Positions 1-5,654 of a stretch of DNA of 5,708 nt are shown piece after piece; the first letter of the stretch is position 1, and each line of letters begins with the position of its first letter. This DNA comes from an uncultured Lachnospiraceae bacterium. Its GTDB lineage: Bacteria > Bacillota > Clostridia > Lachnospirales > Lachnospiraceae. The position numbers and the translations under genes were made by a program. The notes beneath the pieces are model-generated. The model did no database searches. It was given only the letters and a program-made list of their open reading frames with translations, and was not told the DNA's origin. The DNA lies in the NCBI GenBank assembly GCA_910585935.1, contig CAJUHN010000251.1, positions 1-5,708 on the forward strand, in the 5' to 3' direction.

Positions 1-8
1 GTTTGCTT

Positions 9-68
9 ATTAAGTGCCGACGTCTTCCAAGGGGCTTCTTATGGAATACTTCCTTTCCTCCGCTGGTT
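9..68. repeat. Left arm of the window-flanking inverted repeat
   Basis: Bases 9-40 are an exact reverse complement of 5676-5707 (32 of 32). The match continues inward at 22 of 28 positions, giving about 54 of 60. The perfect core is 50 percent G+C, clearly richer than the AT-rich DNA next to it. It contains GACGTC and a short TTCCA/TGGAA hairpin around a GGGGC loop. Arms of this kind fit the ends of a mobile element, recombination sites of an invertible segment, or a dispersed genomic repeat. No target-site duplication can be judged, because only 8 bases lie outside this arm and one base outside the other. Confidence 0.9.
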
Positions 69-268
69 GGGTGGCTGTTCTACTTTTTGAAAAAAAGTTT
101 TATGATAACGATATAATAAAAGGGAAAAATATTTATTAGTTTGGCTTTTGTGATAGTTGAATGAAAGAATACTCATAAAGTAGGGCTTTTTACTTGTACT
201 AAATAAAAAAGCTAGAAAAAATACCTTTATAAATTCAGGCTTTAAATGAACTAACACAACGAGTTAAT
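69..268. other. AT-rich non-coding stretch between left repeat arm and the large gene
   Basis: I see no convincing gene here. It holds a consensus -10 hexamer TATAAT at 112-117 on the plus strand, with TTGAAA at 87-92 (spacing 19, too long to be trusted). A weak AT-only stem (GCTTTTTA 185-192 with TAAAAAAGC 204-212) is not followed by a T run on either strand, so no clear terminator for the large minus-strand gene is visible. Transcription of that gene may therefore run on through the repeat arm. Confidence 0.5.
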
Positions 269-3037
269 TTATCGATTGGCTTTGCTGCCGCACTTAGGGC
301 ATACGTCACCTTCTGTATAAATATAACCACACCGATAGCAGCATATCTTTTCGTGTTTTTCTTTCGCTAAATAAGCAATACTTCTAGATTCTGGTTTTTC
401 TTGAAGATAGTGGATAAAATCATTTATCACTTTGGCAAATTCTTTCCATTCTTTGGAAGGAAGGGAAAGAGGGAGTTTTATTTTCTCTTCACTCTCTTTT
501 TCAATAAAAACTCCTTTATTCATGAGCTTATTTCTTTCTTCCACTTCTTTTATGTCTATAATAGAAATAATACCAGAATGTAAAAATCCTTTATAAAAAA
601 TGTGATCTGGGGTCAAAATAAATCCTTCTTTTCCATTGGAGAATCTGGAAGAATCGCTGATTAGAATCGGATACTCATATTGATTTCGACCAAAAGCATA
701 ACTATTTAACGCGCTTTCTATCAATCTCTTCTCATCTTCTTCTATATCCTCACGCATCGTCTTTCTGGCTTCATAGAAATGAAAACGAGAAATGTCACTC
801 ACATGTTCTGTTATTTCTCGTTTTAATTTTCTCATTAATTGTTCACATTCATCTACTTTTAATTTGGTAAGGCGCTTATCTAACATCTCTAAAGCATTTA
901 TCTTTAATTCTGGCAAAAATGCTCCTTTTTTTATTTCTTCTACTGCTTTTAATCCATCTTCAAAAGATACATCCATAAAATCAGGGCAGATTCTTTTTAT
1001 AGCCGCTTCGTCCATTTCATAAATTTTATCATGTATTTTCTCTAAATAAGGCGCTACACTTTCCTCTTGAAACCCTTGTTCTTTCAAGTCATTATATAAT
1101 TGCATCAAAGAATTTCGGCTTCTTTTATTCACAGGGGCAATAAAAGCTTTAATTTCCTGCTGCTCTACCAGTCCTCGCTGCTGTTTTAATTGTTTTTCAT
1201 AAGGTGAAATATCAACTTCTTTATATTGATGTAATCTTTCTAAAATCTGTTGAAATTGTTGTTTATTTAATTGAGGAGAGAGCTTTGACATCAAAGATTC
1301 TACCTCTTTTTCTCCTCTTTTTTTTCTCTGTTCTAATAAAGGTTTTGAGATAGTTTCTTTTACAGAATCAGGCATATCTGCTTCTTCTATCTCTTCTATC
1401 ACACGATTTATTTCTTGATAAGATTTTCCTTTACAATCCTCTGCCTTTTGCTTCCATAATTTTTCCTGTCCTTCATAGAGTGCCTGATTGACCTTTTCTA
1501 GATAAGGCTTTTTTTCTTCTATACTCAGCCCATCTTCTGCCTCAATTTTTGCTTTCAAATCTTTTAACTGTTTTGGTGACATTCTAGCAGTTACGGCAAT
1601 ATGAGCATTATATTTCTCTGTCAATTTTTGAGATAATTGCTCTTTTATTTTCTTCACTGCCTCTTCTTTTTCTTTATTCTCCTCTGATGTTTCTGAAAGT
1701 GTAGAAAGAATATTTTTTAATTCCTCTGGAGTCTTTATAGAAAAATCCTGCTTTAAGTTGACAGGTTTATGAGAATGAACAGATTTTTCCGACGGATTTC
1801 TTTGTTGTCTTTCCTTTCCTTTTGCTTCTTGTCCCTTTTCTTTTTCTTCTTTCTTCTCATCATGAACAGCAGGTTTTTCCTTCTTTTTTAAAAGATTCTT
1901 TTTTTTCTTCTTTTTTACTATTTTAGGATAATATGTTTCTACTTCTTCTTTTGGATAAAATCCAGAATATATTTTATCTTCTATCTCATCTAATTCTTCC
2001 TCTGACATAGAATCGATATGCTCACAGACTTCTTCTAATGTTTCTAGCTCATTCTCTTTCTTTTTCTTACGCTGTGCTTCATATTCATTGAATTTATAAT
2101 TTGCGCATTTCTCTCCTGCATTTCCTAATAATTCTAAATAATCTTCATATGCGGTTCGATCTTCTTCAAATTCTACACTATAGATATCTCCCTCTTGAAG
2201 TAATTTTTCCGGTCTGGGAGTATAAAAATTATTACAGTGATTACAAGTATAAACACGCGCCAGATACACATGCCCCTCATCTGTATCAACTAACACTTCC
2301 TTTCCCACAGGATAAACACAAAGATAAAGTTTTTCCTGACACATCGGGCAGATATAATCCACAGGATAAAAATTATTTCCCAAACGAGAATTTATATCTT
2401 CCTTCATGCGTTCTGTTTTCAAAAAAGAATACTCCCGTGTGATCCAGCGCATATTATGCCATAATCCTAATTTATATTCCTCTTCTTCTATCGAATCCGA
2501 ACTTTTCCACCGACTTTTAGAATCCACTTCTAAAATCTCTTCCTCTTTTAAATCCTCTTCTTCTTTCTTCTGCTCAGGATTAGAAAGATCTAGAATCTCC
2601 TGAATCACATCTTCATAGCTGATTAAAATTTTTTTCTTATAAAAACGAAAATTATCATCTCGAAAACTAGGTTCAACCTCTATATCTTTTAAAATATTCT
2701 GAAATAAACGGTTAAGCTTGGCATAATCTTCTTCTACTTTTATCCCCTTAATCTCCCCCCATTTTCCAAATACATATAGAGTCATATTAAGTGTATTTAC
2801 TAATAATTTATCATTTACAATATCTGTCACTTGATTCTCTTTTATGGTAAGTTCTATGAGATTGGTATAAATTCGTTTATTGTCATAGTCAAAAAATAGA
2901 GAACGAACTTCCCCTGGAAGAATTAAAGTATTATTTGTAATCACAAAGATATGATTCCAGACAATGTTCATTTTAACTGTTTTTATAAGAGAAAGAAATA
3001 CTTTTTTTAACTCATCATTTGCTTTTAATAAGATCAA
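269..3037 (-). CDS. Large double-zinc-ribbon protein with helical repeats; function unknown
   Basis: This protein of about 922 residues is not one I can name. Numbering from a TTG start, residues 1-150 form a mixed alpha/beta N-terminal region. A zinc ribbon follows with CxxC pairs at 230/233 and 265/268 (extra Cys 240). Next come very charged Glu/Lys linkers (about 152-190 and 325-430, with Lys runs) and about five degenerate 50-residue helical repeats (about 485-739). A beta-rich domain at about 787-887, which has the look of a PH-like fold, precedes a C-terminal rubredoxin-like zinc ribbon (900/903 and 913/916). There is no signal peptide or membrane segment, so it is probably cytoplasmic. 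The architecture suggests a scaffold or sensor; I see no catalytic motif. The start is uncertain: GTG at 3046 lies inside the best Shine-Dalgarno match, so TTG at 3037 is preferred. It has its own promoter after the terminator of the upstream gene. Confidence 0.9.
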   Translation of the reverse strand: MILLKANDELKKVFLSLIKTVKMNIVWNHIFVITNNTLILPGEVRSLFFDYDNKRIYTNLIELTIKENQVTDIVNDKLLVNTLNMTLYVFGKWGEIKGIKVEEDYAKLNRLFQNILKDIEVEPSFRDDNFRFYKKKILISYEDVIQEILDLSNPEQKKEEEDLKEEEILEVDSKSRWKSSDSIEEEEYKLGLWHNMRWITREYSFLKTERMKEDINSRLGNNFYPVDYICPMCQEKLYLCVYPVGKEVLVDTDEGHVYLARVYTCNHCNNFYTPRPEKLLQEGDIYSVEFEEDRTAYEDYLELLGNAGEKCANYKFNEYEAQRKKKKENELETLEEVCEHIDSMSEEELDEIEDKIYSGFYPKEEVETYYPKIVKKKKKKNLLKKKEKPAVHDEKKEEKEKGQEAKGKERQQRNPSEKSVHSHKPVNLKQDFSIKTPEELKNILSTLSETSEENKEKEEAVKKIKEQLSQKLTEKYNAHIAVTARMSPKQLKDLKAKIEAEDGLSIEEKKPYLEKVNQALYEGQEKLWKQKAEDCKGKSYQEINRVIEEIEEADMPDSVKETISKPLLEQRKKRGEKEVESLMSKLSPQLNKQQFQQILERLHQYKEVDISPYEKQLKQQRGLVEQQEIKAFIAPVNKRSRNSLMQLYNDLKEQGFQEESVAPYLEKIHDKIYEMDEAAIKRICPDFMDVSFEDGLKAVEEIKKGAFLPELKINALEMLDKRLTKLKVDECEQLMRKLKREITEHVSDISRFHFYEARKTMREDIEEDEKRLIESALNSYAFGRNQYEYPILISDSSRFSNGKEGFILTPDHIFYKGFLHSGIISIIDIKEVEERNKLMNKGVFIEKESEEKIKLPLSLPSKEWKEFAKVINDFIHYLQEKPESRSIAYLAKEKHEKICCYRCGYIYTEGDVCPKCGSKANR

Positions 3038-3050
3038 TGTTTTCACCTCT
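3038..3050 (-). promoter_or_regulatory. Ribosome binding site that moves the start of the large gene to TTG
   Basis: Read on the minus strand, GAGGTGA matches the anti-Shine-Dalgarno sequence over seven bases and ends 5 bases before TTG at 3037-3035. The core GAGG is 8 bases from that TTG, which is ideal. The longest open frame begins at GTG (3046-3044), but that GTG is part of the ribosome binding site, so it has no site of its own upstream. The two choices differ by only three residues. Confidence 0.55.
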
Positions 3051-3067
3051 TTGCTATTGCTATAAAG

Positions 3068-3076
3068 ATTTTAACA
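3068..3076 (-). promoter_or_regulatory. Extended -10 promoter for the large gene
   Basis: The minus strand reads TGTTAAAAT, a TG-n extended -10 with the hexamer TAAAAT (five of six matches to TATAAT). No good -35 lies at 16-18 bases, which extended -10 promoters can tolerate. The predicted start near 3061 would leave a leader of about 24 bases carrying the ribosome binding site. A separate promoter makes sense because an intrinsic terminator lies just upstream. Confidence 0.45.
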
Positions 3077-3116
3077 CATTTTTCTAAAAGGTACTATAAA
3101 TTTAAAGGGGAAATGC

Positions 3117-3166
3117 AAAAAAAAATTACGGGTTAGGGAACAGGGGAATCAAAGGTTCGCTAAGCC
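3117..3166 (-). terminator. Intrinsic terminator of the 216-residue gene
   Basis: On the minus strand GGCTTAGCGAAC (3166-3155) pairs with GTTCCCTAACC (3141-3131): ten base pairs with one bulge and one mismatch, and a 13-base loop. A run of nine T follows five bases later (3125-3117). It begins 7 bases after the stop codon of the upstream gene, the expected place. It should largely uncouple the two minus-strand genes. Confidence 0.7.
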
Positions 3167-3173
3167 AAGGGTG

Positions 3174-3824
3174 CTATTCTAGAAAACTTTTTTCTATATT
3201 GTTTTCTATCATGAAATTTGCTTCATAAGCATCTGATACTTTTGCAATCTGCTTCTTATTCTTCCATAACTTTGACATCCTGCTTCTTTCCAATTTCTGC
3301 TTTTCTATTTTTTCATTCCATACTTTCTGTTGAAATTCTTTCATCTGCTCTCTTTTTTCCAAATATTTTTTCAGCAGTTCTTTCTGCCCATCTTTTTTTT
3401 CACTTGTTCTTTTATAAAAACTGTTCTGTGAACGTGTATAAAATTCTGAATCATAACCAATAGGCCACGAATCACCTCTATAATCTTTCAGAGTAGCTCC
3501 AACTGTAATTACTCCTGAACATTGTCTGGGTGCAACAGAAGATGTAAAATCTCGCTTAATCAAAGAGAGAATTTTTTCTCGATACTCTGGATCATCTTTC
3601 ATATTTTTAAATGCTTCCTCTGATATATTGACCGCCAAATTGCTCCATGAACTATCACAGGGTATTTTAGAAAGTTCTTCATAAAACTCTTTTTTAAAAA
3701 GTTCCATTTCTTCTACTTCTGATAATTCCTTTGTACTGCTTATCTTTTCTACCATATTATTTATATTTTTTATGATTGTCATATTTCTTTGATAATAATT
3801 TTGTTCTATTCCACTGATAGCCAT
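3174..3824 (-). CDS. Hypothetical 216-residue protein, Lachnospiraceae-type family
   Basis: A cytoplasmic-looking protein without signal peptide or membrane helix. The start MAISGIEQNYYQ is preceded by GGAGG nine bases before ATG. The middle part ISEEAFKNMKDDPEY (67-81) resembles a segment of the pattern I-x-x-x-x-x-x-M-x-x-DPE that I recall from multi-copy hypothetical proteins of Lachnospiraceae (possibly the DUF6033 group); this is memory, not a search. A beta-rich stretch follows (about 103-140, with SGVITVGATL), then a Lys/Glu/Gln-rich probable coiled coil (about 146-190) and a short tail. There is no recognisable catalytic motif, and the single Cys residues at 56 and 102 do not form a metal site. 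It has its own promoter and terminator, so it is probably a single-gene unit. Function unknown. Confidence 0.88.
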   Translation of the reverse strand: MAISGIEQNYYQRNMTIIKNINNMVEKISSTKELSEVEEMELFKKEFYEELSKIPCDSSWSNLAVNISEEAFKNMKDDPEYREKILSLIKRDFTSSVAPRQCSGVITVGATLKDYRGDSWPIGYDSEFYTRSQNSFYKRTSEKKDGQKELLKKYLEKREQMKEFQQKVWNEKIEKQKLERSRMSKLWKNKKQIAKVSDAYEANFMIENNIEKSFLE

Positions 3825-3851
3825 TTTTTCAATCCTCCATTTCTCTTAGAT

Positions 3852-3879
3852 AAAATATTTCTATTCTGTTTATCGTCAA
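3852..3879 (-). promoter_or_regulatory. Sigma-A-like promoter of the 216-residue gene
   Basis: On the minus strand a -35 of TTGACG (3879-3874, five of six) is followed after 16 bases by TATTTT (3857-3852, four of six). The predicted start near 3845 gives a leader of about 20 bases that carries the GGAGG site. The -35 is strong and the -10 moderate. It diverges from the operon promoter about 100 bases away. Confidence 0.5.
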
Positions 3880-3972
3880 TTCACACTTTCTTTTAATAGT
3901 TATGTTGCCATTTTGGAAATTACTCCAATAGACTAAACTGTAACTTTTTTTACGTTTAAGAGTAATTCTTTC
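3880..3972. promoter_or_regulatory. Divergent intergenic core with nested inverted repeats
   Basis: Between the two divergent promoters lie an 8-base inverted repeat (AATTACTC 3918-3925, GAGTAATT 3960-3967, 34 bases apart) and a smaller palindrome TTGGA/TCCAA (3913-3917, 3924-3928) with a 6-base gap, the same gap as in the operator downstream. These could bind a regulator acting on both arms. Short AT-rich repeats also arise by chance, so this is tentative. Confidence 0.3.
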
Positions 3973-4001
3973 TTGATTTTTACTTTTCTTCATGATAGAA
4001 T
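3973..4001 (+). promoter_or_regulatory. Sigma-A promoter of the repressor-Rpn operon
   Basis: TTGATT (3973-3978) and TAGAAT (3996-4001) are separated by exactly 17 bases. The -10 is extended by TGA directly upstream (TGATAGAAT). Predicted start near 4008 and leader about 18 bases long. This is the best promoter in the window. Confidence 0.75.
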
Positions 4002-4019
4002 CACCTTATTAGAGGTGAT
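4000..4019. promoter_or_regulatory. Palindromic operator over the operon start point
   Basis: ATCACCT (4000-4006) and AGGTGAT (4013-4019) are perfect inverted arms with a 6-base gap. They run from the last bases of the -10 across the expected start point into the ribosome binding site (AGAGGTGAT, 6 bases before the ATG). A dimeric XRE repressor bound here would block transcription. Since the gene just downstream encodes an XRE protein, autoregulation is the natural reading. Most of the left arm is probably not transcribed, so an RNA hairpin is less likely than a DNA operator. Confidence 0.6.
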
Positions 4020-4025
4020 AATACA

Positions 4026-4502
4026 ATGAATTTTCTAGAGAAACTAAACTACTTAATGGAAAAAAAACATCTAAATAAAAATACTTTATCTAAAGCGTGC
4101 CATATTCCTTATACCACTATTGATGGTTGGTATAAAAGGGGATATGAGGGTCTAAAGCTAACAACCTTGAGAAAATTGGCAGATTTTTTTGAAACCTCTC
4201 TAGACTACTGGGTATCTGAAGATAATGATCGAACCGCTGAAAAATCTGAAATCCTAAAAAAAATGCAGGAGATTCCAGATAATGAAAAATGGATTCAAAC
4301 AGAAGAACCTCAGACTGGAATCGGTGAAATGTTTAGACCAAAATCTAATTATGAACTAGATATCCTAGCAGCAAAGTACAAATTAACGAATAAAGATTAT
4401 ATATTCTTAGAAAAACTTTTAGAAAATACGAAAGCAAGAAATGCTATAGAAGATTTTTGTATCGAATTTGCATCTGCAATCCCTTATCAAAAAACAGATT
4501 GA
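4026..4502 (+). CDS. XRE-family helix-turn-helix transcriptional regulator
   Basis: A 158-residue DNA-binding protein. Residues 1-65 form a Cro/CI-type helix-turn-helix domain: a first helix FLEKLNYLMEKKH, the turn region NKNTLSKACHIPYTTIDGWYKRG with the recognition helix at about 28-38, and the closing segment LTTLRKLADFFETSLDYWV. The rest (about 75-158) is a polar linker and a helical tail that probably dimerises. It lacks an S24 peptidase-like domain, so it is not a LexA/CI-type self-cleaving repressor. The start has AGAGGTGAT 6 bases upstream, within the palindromic operator. The Rpn gene follows after 23 bases, so this protein probably sets the level of that nuclease by repressing the shared promoter. 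The HTH assignment is secure; the target is inferred. Confidence 0.93.
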   Translation: MNFLEKLNYLMEKKHLNKNTLSKACHIPYTTIDGWYKRGYEGLKLTTLRKLADFFETSLDYWVSEDNDRTAEKSEILKKMQEIPDNEKWIQTEEPQTGIGEMFRPKSNYELDILAAKYKLTNKDYIFLEKLLENTKARNAIEDFCIEFASAIPYQKTD

Positions 4503-4525
4503 AAAAGAATAAAACGGAGAACTTT

Positions 4526-5398
4526 ATGGAAGAATTTTTGATGAAACCGAAAGTAGATTTTGCTTTTAAAGAAATCATGACAAATAAAAAAGCACGAATA
4601 GGTTTCTTATCTGCTATCTTAAAGATAAAACCAGAAGATATAAAAGAAACTATCTTGTTAAATACTAACCTCAGAAAAATTCATGAGAATGATAAACAGG
4701 GAATTTTAGACGTTCGATTGCTCATGAATAATAACACGGAAATTGATATTGAAATTCAACTTTCAGAGTTAAAGGTTTGGGCAGATCGTTCTTTTTTCTA
4801 TCTTTCTAAAATGTATATTGACCAAATTGAACAAGGTCAAAGCTATACCATATTTAAAAAATGTGTGAGTATTAGTATTTTAGATTTTCAACTTTTCTCT
4901 GATACAGCAGAATATTATTCCTGTTTCCATATTTGGGAAGATAAAAGACATGCTATTTATACAGATAAGGTAGAATTTCATGTCATAGAGCTTCCAAAGT
5001 TGCCACAAGAATTAAAAGAAAATAGTGATGATATTTTATTATGGGCGAAGTTTATCAGTGCAGAGAGAAAGGAGGATTTTGAAATGTTAGCGTCCAAAAA
5101 TGCTTATATTGAAAGTGCTTATCAACAATTACAAGTAATCAGCCAAAACAAAGAAAAACGATTAGAATACGAAGCAAGAGAAAAAGCCATTCGAGATCAT
5201 AATCAGTTGATGTATGAAGCTAGAATGGAGGGAGAAAAAAAAGGCAGAAAAGAAGGGGAAATAGAGGGAGAAAGCCGAGTAAATAAATTGAATCTTTTAT
5301 TATTACAAAACAAGCGATATGATGATTTAGAACATTCTGCGAAAGACAGCGATTTTCAGAAACAATTAATGAAAGAGTACGGAATTATAAACGATTAG
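4526..5398 (+). CDS. Rpn-family PD-(D/E)XK nuclease (recombination-promoting nuclease / 'putative transposase')
   Basis: This 290-residue protein has the features of the Rpn/PDDEXK_2 family, DNA endonucleases linked to RecA-independent recombination and, in E. coli, to phage defence. The N-terminus has KVDFAFKEIM (9-18). The nuclease core has Asp62 in GILDVR and the EIQ triad Glu76-Ile-Gln78, where Gln replaces Lys as is usual for the family. A helical part (about 160-235) includes ISAERKEDFEMLA, followed by an Arg/Glu/Gly-rich coiled stretch with repeated EG pairs (about 235-255) and a short C-terminal helix. The open frame extends upstream to 4457, but that would overlap the repressor gene. 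ATG 4526 has GGAG seven bases before it. It probably shares the repressor promoter. A second start lies inside the gene (see 5084-5398). The 'transposase' label in databases does not imply that it moves this unit. Confidence 0.93.
   Translation: MEEFLMKPKVDFAFKEIMTNKKARIGFLSAILKIKPEDIKETILLNTNLRKIHENDKQGILDVRLLMNNNTEIDIEIQLSELKVWADRSFFYLSKMYIDQIEQGQSYTIFKKCVSISILDFQLFSDTAEYYSCFHIWEDKRHAIYTDKVEFHVIELPKLPQELKENSDDILLWAKFISAERKEDFEMLASKNAYIESAYQQLQVISQNKEKRLEYEAREKAIRDHNQLMYEARMEGEKKGRKEGEIEGESRVNKLNLLLLQNKRYDDLEHSAKDSDFQKQLMKEYGIIND
5068..5083 (+). promoter_or_regulatory. Internal ribosome binding site in the Rpn gene
   Basis: AAAGGAGG (5068-5075) is a near-perfect Shine-Dalgarno sequence, followed by an 8-base spacer and ATG at 5084 in the same frame as Rpn. 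It is stronger than the site used for Rpn itself. It uses AAG-GAG codons, although AAA and GAA are the more common choices in this gene. Confidence 0.6.
5084..5398 (+). CDS. Possible intragenic small protein (RpnS-like C-terminal antitoxin)
   Basis: A 104-residue product would start at Met187 of the Rpn protein (MLASKNAYIESAYQQ onward) and share its stop codon. It would lack the whole nuclease core (Asp62, Glu76, Gln78) and keep only the helical, EG-repeat C-terminal part. In E. coli, rpn genes are known to produce such an in-frame small protein (RpnS) that binds and blocks the full-length nuclease (RpnL). Here the internal site is close to ideal and would give more frequent initiation than the gene's own start, which suits an antitoxin made in excess. 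An accidental Shine-Dalgarno match produced by the Arg-Lys-Glu-Asp codons is the main alternative. Confidence 0.5.
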   Translation: MLASKNAYIESAYQQLQVISQNKEKRLEYEAREKAIRDHNQLMYEARMEGEKKGRKEGEIEGESRVNKLNLLLLQNKRYDDLEHSAKDSDFQKQLMKEYGIIND

Positions 5399-5484
5399 TC
5401 AAGATATAGTTATATTGTAAACAACTTCATTTTAGATTAGATAAATTTATTAACTTTTCTAAAAACCAAAAAATATTATACTAT

Positions 5485-5514
5485 CTAAAAAAATTTTTAG
5501 TCTTTTCTTTTTTA
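5485..5514 (+). terminator. Weak candidate terminator of the repressor-Rpn operon
   Basis: CTAAAAA (5485-5491) and TTTTTAG (5494-5500) form an AT-only palindrome followed by a T-rich stretch. Without G-C pairs at the base beyond one, the hairpin would be unstable, so this is a guess at best. No better terminator is visible between the stop codon and the right repeat arm. Confidence 0.25.
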
Positions 5515-5561
5515 TACATTACAAACAATTATAATGCCTTGCTACGAAAATAGATTTTTAT

Positions 5562-5606
5562 TTTCATGATAAGATATGATAACCTTTCATGATTCGTTGA
5601 TAACTT
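5562..5606. repeat. Two-copy degenerate tandem repeat
   Basis: TTTCATGAT then TGATAAC occurs at 5562-5583 and again at 5585-5604, with 6 and 4 bases between the two parts. ATAAC then recurs at 5608-5612 and 5617-5621. TGATAAC also occurs near the left arm (103-109). Such closely spaced units near an element end can be protein-binding sites, but AT-rich DNA produces short repeats easily. Confidence 0.5.
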
Positions 5607-5628
5607 CATAACAGCCATAACTTTTTCT

Positions 5629-5654
5629 TAAACTAGCCCATGCTATAAACTAGC
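5629..5654. repeat. Short direct repeat at the inner edge of the right arm
   Basis: TAAACTAGC is present at 5629-5637 and 5646-5654, offset by 17 bases. The second copy runs into the inverted repeat arm. Between them, TGCTATAAA (5641-5649) resembles an extended -10 pointing out of the unit. Confidence 0.45.

Larger units (their letters stand above)
5399..5647. other. AT-rich non-coding stretch after the Rpn gene
   Basis: I see no gene on either strand. The stretch contains an AT-only palindrome that might act as a weak terminator (5485-5514), a consensus TATAAT at 5530-5535 on the plus strand without a good -35, an AT stem GAAAATA/TATTTTC (about 5546-5565), and the tandem repeat at 5562-5606. 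Together with the right repeat arm it forms about 310 bases without coding sequence. Confidence 0.5.

Noticed and set aside
1..90. Repeat arms as coding remnants: both arms stay open in the same frames (inward LSADVFQGAS, outward RSPLEDVGT then stop)
   Set aside because: The six differences between the arms show no third-codon-position bias in either inward frame I worked through, and several frames are open at once, so there is no sign of coding selection. Still possible if the repeat is the end of a multi-copy gene lying outside the window.
185..212. Stem GCTTTTTA/TAAAAAAGC as terminator of the large gene
   Set aside because: The stem is almost all A-T with a bulge, and no T run follows on the minus strand.
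39..257. Minus-strand open frame of 72 codons next to the left arm
   Set aside because: It begins with GTG without a ribosome binding site, runs into the repeat arm, and its composition is that of translated AT-rich non-coding DNA.
401..2603. Plus-strand open frames at 401-583, 792-1022, 2101-2442 and 2406-2603
   Set aside because: All lie opposite the large minus-strand gene, are rich in Ser, Phe and Leu as expected from the reverse of Glu/Lys-rich codons, and show no protein-like features.
3218..3463. Plus-strand open frame of 81 codons
   Set aside because: It is antisense to the coiled-coil part of the 216-residue gene, with the same reverse-complement composition and no supporting ribosome binding site.
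4457..4525. Upstream extension of the Rpn frame to 4457
   Set aside because: It would overlap the end of the repressor gene by 46 bases, and the extension lacks family-like sequence; ATG 4526 has a proper GGAG site and the family N-terminus follows.
4526..5398. Gln78 in place of the catalytic Lys as a sign of a dead nuclease
   Set aside because: E-x-Q is the usual form in the Rpn/PDDEXK_2 family, so it does not suggest inactivation.
4526..5398. Rpn as the transposase that moves the inverted-repeat unit
   Set aside because: The 'putative transposase' label comes from old family naming; these proteins are nucleases that promote recombination and are not known to act on terminal inverted repeats.
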